Shown: positions 5,984-9,471 of the stretch, one piece after another
Layout of the letters: each line of letters opens with the position of its first letter
How positions within the stretch are numbered: the stretch's first letter is position 1
NCBI GenBank assembly: GCA_031259205.1
Contig: JAIRLS010000267.1
Location: 1-9,471, forward strand
Source: Bacteroidales bacterium
GTDB taxonomy: Bacteria > Bacteroidota > Bacteroidia > Bacteroidales > UBA4181
Direction of reading: 5' to 3'
Length of the DNA stretch: 9,471 nucleotides
The notes under the pieces: generated by a model
What the model was told of the DNA's origin: nothing
The model's input: only the letters and a program-made list of their open reading frames with translations
Database searches by the model: none
Made by a program: the position numbers and the translations under genes

Positions 5984-6036
5984 AAGAAACCAAAGTGTAT
6001 TAATAAATAAATAAAATGAATGTTAAATTAAATAAT

Positions 6037-6041
6037 GGAGG
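6037..6041 (+). promoter_or_regulatory. Strong Shine-Dalgarno (GGAGG) that sets the hsp20 start
   Basis: GGAGG sits eight bases before the ATG at 6050, ideal spacing. The upstream in-frame ATG at 6035 overlaps this site and would put it inside the coding region, so 6050 is the better start. A canonical site like this is uncommon in Bacteroidota and suggests high translation. Confidence 0.75.
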
Positions 6042-6049
6042 ATTATAAT

Positions 6050-6469
6050 ATGTTACCAGTAAGAAGATCAAATTGGTTGCCGGGCATTTTCAATGATTTT
6101 TTCGGCAATGAGTGGATTGAAAGGCAGAATAGCACTTCGCCGGCAGTGAACATTATTGAAACCGACAAGGAGTTCAAGGTGGAAATAGCAGCTCCCGGGC
6201 TGACGAAAAAAGATTTCCGCATAGATGTTCACGATGACAATCATCTGATGGTCACCGTTGAAAAGGAATCTCAGACGGAAGACAGCGGACACAAATATCT
6301 TCGTCGTGAATTTGTGCGCAGCAGTTTTTGTCAGAGCCTGATTTTCCCGGACAACGTGGACAAAGACAATATTAAGGCGAAAATGGAAAATGGCGTGTTG
6401 GTCATTGAGTTGCCCAAAGTGGCGAAACAGGAAAAGGAACACGTCGCCAAACAGATTGAGATCAGCTAA
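6050..6469 (+). CDS. Small heat-shock protein, Hsp20/alpha-crystallin family
   Basis: A 139-residue ATP-independent chaperone that holds unfolding proteins in large oligomers in the cytosol. The N-terminal arm, with WLPGIFNDFF (9-18), is followed by the alpha-crystallin domain (about 31-123), with AAPGLTKKDFRIDV (47-60) and the family motif ENGVLVIELPK (113-123). The C-terminal extension ends in IEIS, an IxI motif that docks onto a neighbouring subunit. Length is normal for bacterial Hsp20. The start at 6050 is chosen because of a GGAGG site eight bases upstream; a start at 6035 would add five residues (MEDYN). It is a single-gene unit with its own terminator, divergent from cysK. Expression is probably stress-induced, but I see no CIRCE element. 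Confidence 0.95.
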   Translation: MLPVRRSNWLPGIFNDFFGNEWIERQNSTSPAVNIIETDKEFKVEIAAPGLTKKDFRIDVHDDNHLMVTVEKESQTEDSGHKYLRREFVRSSFCQSLIFPDNVDKDNIKAKMENGVLVIELPKVAKQEKEHVAKQIEIS

Positions 6470-6491
6470 TCTCATCTGCATTTCATTCGTG

Positions 6492-6526
6492 AACCCGCCT
6501 TCCGGAAAGGATGGCGGGTTTATTTT
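6492..6526 (+). terminator. Terminator of the small heat-shock gene
   Basis: AACCCGCC (6492-6499) pairs with GGCGGGTT (6513-6520) around a 13-base loop, followed by TATTTTT. It begins 22 bases after the stop. The stem also lies 13 bases beyond the convergent HyfE-like gene's stop but lacks a T run on that strand. Confidence 0.85.
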
Positions 6527-6533
6527 TCCTTTG

Positions 6534-7163
6534 TCAATCTCTTAACTGATTGAGTTTCTCCACATCCGACGCCTTAAACACATCGCCGATTTTGTTGACG
6601 AAAATCCCCAACACCAGAATACTGACAAAAATATCCAGCAAGATACCACTATTGACCATCATCGGCATTTCGTTGCCTACCGCCAGGGAGAGGATAAAAA
6701 TACCGTTTTCCATAACCAGATACCCCATCACGTGGGTGATAAGTTTTTTGCGGGAAATAATAATGAAAAGCCCCGAAAAAACGGTTGAAACAGCAACTAC
6801 AAAGAATACCACATCCAAATGTTCCATCCGGATAGTGCTGGCGCCCAGATATGCCCCCACCAACAGCAGGGTAATAACAGCCAATGACACAAAATGTGGA
6901 ACAAAAGGCTCTGCTTCACGGGTAATCTTGTTTTTTCTGATAATGCTTTTCATAAACAGAGGTATCACCAATGTTTTGAAAATAAGGGTTTCGAGCAAGA
7001 CCAACAGCAGGTTACTCCAGTTCATGTGTTGTAGCTGCAAGCAGGCTATCCCAAAAATCACTACTCCCTGCACCATTAAAATGTTAATATAGGTAAACAG
7101 CCGGTTGGCAATGCCGATGTAAAGCAAAGTGATGGAAAAAACGACCAAAAGAATGTGTGTCAT
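6534..7163 (-). CDS. HyfE-like membrane protein (hydrogenase-4 component E family)
   Basis: A 209-residue, wholly membrane-embedded protein with about six or seven hydrophobic helices (near 3-20, 24-43, 50-71, 90-109, 117-136, 144-163, 171-191). It resembles HyfE of hydrogenase-4 / formate hydrogenlyase-like complexes (about 215 residues), whose C-terminal half is related to NuoK and MrpC. Possible proton-path residues lie inside helices: Glu58 and Lys63 in LLETLIFKTLVIP, Glu152 in MGYLVMENGIFIL and Asp177 in ILLDIFVSILVLGIF. In known complexes this subunit works beside HyfB/HyfF-type antiporter subunits and a hydrogenase module; none of those is in this window. It starts 21 bases after the stop of the symporter gene, so the two are likely co-transcribed. 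Its job without partners is unknown. A membrane subunit of another complex encoded elsewhere is the simplest alternative. Confidence 0.75.
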   Translation of the reverse strand: MTHILLVVFSITLLYIGIANRLFTYINILMVQGVVIFGIACLQLQHMNWSNLLLVLLETLIFKTLVIPLFMKSIIRKNKITREAEPFVPHFVSLAVITLLLVGAYLGASTIRMEHLDVVFFVVAVSTVFSGLFIIISRKKLITHVMGYLVMENGIFILSLAVGNEMPMMVNSGILLDIFVSILVLGIFVNKIGDVFKASDVEKLNQLRD

Positions 7164-7184
7164 AACGATTGATGAATAAGTCGG

Positions 7185-8099
7185 TTATCTTCGGCTCCAC
7201 CATAAAGCAAGCCCCATGCCGGAAATAATGTGCCAGATGCCCCACCATGCCGCAATAAAAGCCATGCCTCCCAGACCGTTAAATAAGTGAGGGTTAAATA
7301 TCAGCACCAAGCCTAAGCCCGAATTTTGAATACCGGTTTCGATAGTTATCGACCGCAAATCCTTGTACGGAAGCCTTGTCGCACGGCCGGCACAGTAGCC
7401 GGTCAACAAAGCCAATGCGTTATGTGCAATCACCAAAAAACCTATCAAATGGATGAAACGCATGAAAAAATCGAAATTGGCAATCAAAGCGGCCGCTACA
7501 AAACCGATAAACGCAATGATTGAAAACACGCTCATGGGATTGGTGATTTTTTTCGTAATCCTGGGAAAATGCCGCGAAAACAAGATGCCCAATACAATGG
7601 GAATACCCAGTAACACCAATACGGTCTGCGCCATTTCCCAAAAATCAATCGTGATAGGCATAACCAGCTTCGAGGTGCTGGAATAGAGGTTTCCCCAAAA
7701 AGAAAAATTCAGCGGCGTCATTATGACGCACACTAAGGTGGAAAAGGCAGACATGGCGATCGACAGCGAAATATTACCTTTGGCCAGCGTGGTAATGAAA
7801 TTGGAGATGTTGCCGCCCGGACAAGCCGCCACCAGTATCAATCCCATGGCAATCGACGGAGAAAGCAACGGCTTCAACACCCAACAAAACAAAAAAGTAA
7901 TCAAGGGCAACAAAACCAGTTGCGAACAGACGCCTGCAATGAAACTCCGCGGACTCCGAATCACAGCCTTGAAATCGGAAAAATCTATACGCAAAGCAAT
8001 GCCAAACATGACAAAGGCCAGAATAACATTCATGATAACAAGCGAAGTAGGGCTGAAATTCAGCCGTATACCATCCAATATCTGCAATTTCTCTTGCAT
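7185..8099 (-). CDS. Bile acid:sodium symporter (SBF/BASS) family transporter
   Basis: A 304-residue inner-membrane transporter with about nine or ten hydrophobic helices. The core motifs of the SBF family are present: AACPGGNISNFITTLAKGN (91-109) corresponds to the crossed helix 4 region, and IETGIQNSGLGLVL (253-266) to the second crossed helix, with Glu254, Gln258 and Asn259 placed as the sodium-coordinating residues of bacterial ASBT homologues. Length fits (about 300-320). The bacterial substrates of this family vary (bile acids, pantoate, pyruvate, other organic anions), so the cargo cannot be named. It is the first gene of a two-gene unit with the HyfE-like gene and is divergent from aroE, with 75 bases between the starts. 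The start ATG at 8099 gives a short leader after the candidate promoter. Confidence 0.9.
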   Translation of the reverse strand: MQEKLQILDGIRLNFSPTSLVIMNVILAFVMFGIALRIDFSDFKAVIRSPRSFIAGVCSQLVLLPLITFLFCWVLKPLLSPSIAMGLILVAACPGGNISNFITTLAKGNISLSIAMSAFSTLVCVIMTPLNFSFWGNLYSSTSKLVMPITIDFWEMAQTVLVLLGIPIVLGILFSRHFPRITKKITNPMSVFSIIAFIGFVAAALIANFDFFMRFIHLIGFLVIAHNALALLTGYCAGRATRLPYKDLRSITIETGIQNSGLGLVLIFNPHLFNGLGGMAFIAAWWGIWHIISGMGLALWWSRR

Positions 8100-8119
8100 A
8101 TAACATGTTAAAAATCGCT

Positions 8120-8127
8120 CAAAATTA
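8120..8127 (-). promoter_or_regulatory. Candidate -7 box (TAATTTTG) of the symporter operon
   Basis: On the minus strand TAATTTTG matches TAnnTTTG exactly, 20 bases before the ATG at 8099. The -33 region is poor. It lies within the upstream part of the divergent aroE promoter, so the two promoters probably compete for RNA polymerase. Confidence 0.4.
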
Positions 8128-8147
8128 CAACTTTTTCATGAAATTGC

Positions 8148-8155
8148 TATTTTTG
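8148..8155 (+). promoter_or_regulatory. Candidate -7 box (TATTTTTG) of aroE
   Basis: TATTTTTG matches TAnnTTTG exactly and is followed by CAG, 19 bases before the aroE ATG. The -33 position, TTAC at 8125-8128 after a 19-base spacer, is weak. Confidence 0.5.
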
Positions 8156-8174
8156 CAGTTCATAAAATATCGAA

Positions 8175-8927
8175 ATGAAATACGGTTTAATCGGATATCC
8201 CCTGTCACACTCCTTTTCGCAAGGTTATTTCTCCGAAAAGTTCACCAAAGAAAGGCTCTCCCATTCCTATCTGAACTTCCCCATCGAAAATATCGGGAAA
8301 CTGCAAGACCTTTTACGGGAAAACGCTGATTTGGCAGGTTTCAATGTAACGATCCCTTATAAGGAGCAAATCATCCCTTATCTGGACAAAATAGAAAACG
8401 ATTCGCTCGAAATAGGCGCCGTCAATACGGTACGGATATTTCCCGGAAACGGCAAACCTTTTCTCTGCGGTTACAATACGGACGTATTCGGATTCCGCCG
8501 CTCGCTGGAAGATTGTTATGCCAACCAACAGGAATATCCTGAAAAAGCGCTGGTATTAGGTACCGGAGGCGCGGCAAAGGCTGTCGCATGGGTATTACGG
8601 AAGATGAACATCGAACCGCGCCTTATTTCACGTCATCCGTCAAAGAACGTTTACAAAACCTATGCCGACCTGAACGGTGAGGATATCCGCCGGCATCTCC
8701 TCATCGTTAATACAACCCCTTTGGGAATGTATCCACGCACGGACGCCTTCGCCGACATTCCTTACCGCCATCTGACCAAACATCATCTGCTGTTCGACCT
8801 GGTGTACAACCCGGCCTTCACCATGTTCCTGCAATTGGGAAAGAAACAGGGCTGCAACACATGCAACGGCGAAAAAATGCTTCGCCTGCAAGCTGACAGA
8901 GCTTGGGAAATCTGGAACGAAAAATAG
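8175..8927 (+). CDS. aroE: Shikimate dehydrogenase (NADP)
   Basis: A 250-residue cytosolic enzyme that reduces 3-dehydroshikimate to shikimate in aromatic amino acid synthesis. The substrate domain shows GYPLSHSFSQ (7-16; Ser11 and Ser13), NVTIPYK with catalytic Lys63 (57-63), AVNTV (82-86) and catalytic Asp103 in GYNTDVFGF (99-107). The NADP domain carries the glycine-rich loop LGTGGAAKA (128-136), SRHP (152-155) with the Arg typical of NADP preference, and VNTTPLGMYP (178-187). The end shows NGEKMLRLQA (231-240) with Gln239. It is slightly shorter than E. coli AroE (272), as is common in Bacteroidota. It stands alone, divergent from the symporter gene, and is followed by overlapping inverted repeats. 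Confidence 0.96.
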   Translation: MKYGLIGYPLSHSFSQGYFSEKFTKERLSHSYLNFPIENIGKLQDLLRENADLAGFNVTIPYKEQIIPYLDKIENDSLEIGAVNTVRIFPGNGKPFLCGYNTDVFGFRRSLEDCYANQQEYPEKALVLGTGGAAKAVAWVLRKMNIEPRLISRHPSKNVYKTYADLNGEDIRRHLLIVNTTPLGMYPRTDAFADIPYRHLTKHHLLFDLVYNPAFTMFLQLGKKQGCNTCNGEKMLRLQADRAWEIWNEK

Positions 8928-8933
8928 GAACAG

Positions 8934-9006
8934 GGCTAAATCTTTTTTGAAGCGCTATGAAAAAAAGATTCGTAACTACTTAGGTTCTTCAAAAAAAGAT
9001 TTAGCC
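8934..9006 (+). terminator. Long imperfect hairpin after aroE, probable 3' end
   Basis: GGCTAAATCTTTTTTGAA (8934-8951) pairs with 8988-9006 (TTC, seven A, GATTTAGCC), an 18-bp stem with one bulged A and a 36-base loop, beginning six bases after the aroE stop. No clean T run follows the stem, so it is not a standard intrinsic terminator. Parts of both arms can pair elsewhere (see the inverted repeat at 8972-9039). Confidence 0.5.
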
Positions 9007-9039
9007 GTAGTTATTATCTTTTTGAAGTACCTGAGTTAC
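8972..9039. repeat. Second inverted repeat overlapping the aroE hairpin
   Basis: The segment 8972-9000 (GTAACT, then ACTTAGGTTC, TTC, seven A, GAT) is an imperfect inverted copy of 9016-9039 (ATC, five T, GAAGTACCTGAGTTAC), with a few small gaps. A third option is the ten-bp perfect pair AATCTTTTTT (8939-8948) with AAAAAAGATT (8961-8970). The middle arm is shared, so these structures exclude one another. Confidence 0.55.
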
Positions 9040-9071
9040 CAATTATCAACCGTTTGAATTTGATCGTTAAA

Positions 9072-9260
9072 AACTTCCCCTGACATTTGGATAACTTCCC
9101 CCGACATTTGGACAACTTCCCCCGACATTTGGACAACTTCCCCCGACATTTGGACAACTTCCCCTGACATTTGGACAACTTCCCCTGACATTTGGACAAC
9201 TTCCCCCGGCATTTGGACAACTTCCCCCGACATTTGGACGCCGTCCCCTGACATTTGGAC
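9072..9260. repeat. Minisatellite: nine tandem copies of a 21-bp unit
   Basis: The unit on the plus strand is AACTTCCCC, then C or T, then GACATTTGGAC. Copies start at 9072, 9093, 9114, 9135, 9156, 9177, 9198, 9219 and 9240, with no indels. Changes are few: C/T at base ten (T in copies 1, 5, 6 and 9), T for C at the last base of copy 1, G for A in copy 7, and a diverged start (GCCGT for AACTT) in copy 9. As 21 is a multiple of three, all frames stay open: the minus strand reads MSGEVVQ per unit in one frame and SKCRGKL in another, but no frame has a convincing ATG start with promoter outside the array. I treat it as non-coding, probably a variable-number repeat. Confidence 0.95.
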
Positions 9261-9354
9261 GTTTCTGCGAAACTTATTTTTCAATCAACCGTCGTTTCCG
9301 GGAAACGGGTGGCGAAATGCGGGAGGGGGATGCACATTTTCTATTATTTTTGAT

Positions 9355-9369
9355 GGGGCTGTCTCAAAA
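9355..9369 (+). repeat. Third copy of the 15-bp terminal repeat GGGGCTGTCTCAAAA
   Basis: Identical to 2523-2537 and an imperfect inverted match to 2645-2659. Here it is followed by GGGTATTAGCA, unlike the first copy, so the likeness is limited to the end itself, as expected for the outer end of a mobile element or its scar. A partner copy may lie beyond the right edge. Confidence 0.55.
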
Positions 9370-9379
9370 GGGTATTAGC

Positions 9380-9471
9380 ACGCAGATAACGCAGGGTTAA
9401 TAGAGGAACGCAGATTTTTATTTTATGGATAATCAACTTCTTTCGTTTTGTACGCCTCGTTTTTATCTGTG
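9380..9471. repeat. CGCAGAT-type interspersed repeat, cut by the window edge
   Basis: CACGCAGATAACGCAG (9380-9395) and CGCAGATTTTTAT (9410-9422) share the CGCAGAT core, and the edge reads TTTTTATCTGTG, roughly the inverted form. Repeats of this CGCAGAT style are common between genes in many bacteria. Its extent cannot be judged as it runs off the window. Confidence 0.35.

Larger units (their letters stand above)
8928..9471. other. Intergenic region without a supported gene
   Basis: From the aroE stop to the right edge no reading frame looks like a gene. The region holds the overlapping hairpins (8934-9039), the minisatellite (9072-9260), small palindromes at about 9261-9273 (GTTTC, TGC, GAAAC) and 9293-9307 (CGTTTCC, G, GGAAACG), the terminal-repeat copy at 9355 and CGCAGAT-type repeats to the edge. 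The mix suggests a repeat-rich, recombination-prone stretch. Confidence 0.7.

Noticed and set aside
5941..5990. CIRCE-type heat-shock operator
   Set aside because: TTGGCACTT resembles half of CIRCE (TTAGCACTC), but the matching inverted half at nine-base spacing is missing. AAGTGACA and TGGCACTT form only a loose, widely spaced inverted repeat.
6035..6049. Upstream start for the small heat-shock protein
   Set aside because: The GGAGG ribosome site overlaps this ATG and is correctly spaced only for the ATG at 6050.
7723..8103. 126-residue plus-strand frame
   Set aside because: It is antisense to the symporter gene, which carries the SBF motifs; the frame has no recognisable features.
9072..9260. 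CRISPR array
   Set aside because: The units are directly tandem without unique spacers, and no cas gene is near.
9014..9284. Minus-strand frames of 68 and 82 residues over the minisatellite as genes
   Set aside because: The 82-residue frame begins with TTG and the 68-residue frame begins inside the repeat. Neither has a promoter or a non-repeat domain, and the repeat alone keeps the frames open.

Overview
The window looks like a chromosomal segment of a Bacteroidota bacterium, most likely of the order Bacteroidales. Three things point that way: putative promoters match the Bacteroidota -7 consensus TAnnTTTG, most genes lack a Shine-Dalgarno sequence, and the window contains Crp/Rrf2 regulators, an ACT-domain/phenylacetate-CoA ligase pair and an IS1634-like relic of types common in that group. 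The genus cannot be read from the sequence.

Left part (1-2555): a nearly complete YeiH-type putative sulfate exporter on the minus strand runs off the left edge. It is divergent from a two-gene operon of a Crp/Fnr-family regulator and an Rrf2-family regulator with four cysteines, which ends in a strong terminator. Next comes a 370-base stretch without an intact gene. It holds a degenerate insertion-sequence scar: a frameshifted 5' fragment of a transposase and a 137-base segment with terminal inverted repeats.

Middle (2890-6520): a two-gene operon encodes a double-ACT-domain protein and a phenylacetate-CoA ligase, probably for re-activation of aryl acids. A convergent cysK (cysteine synthase) follows, and divergent from it is a small heat-shock protein gene. 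The spacer between those two carries a tandem 9-bp repeat and a sigma-54-like sequence.

Right part (6534-9471): a minus-strand pair encodes a bile acid:sodium symporter-family transporter and an orphan HyfE-like membrane subunit. It is divergent from aroE (shikimate dehydrogenase). Downstream of aroE no convincing gene remains. There are overlapping inverted repeats able to form alternative hairpins, a nine-copy 21-bp minisatellite, and near the right edge a third copy of the 15-bp terminal repeat followed by CGCAGAT-type repeats.

How the genes fit together: the YeiH exporter, the regulator pair and CysK suggest a sulfur theme, but this is inferred from neighbourhood only. No clear defence system, phage, CRISPR array or RNA gene was seen. 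The most unusual items are the orphan HyfE/transporter pair, the minisatellite, the alternative hairpin cluster and the IS scar.
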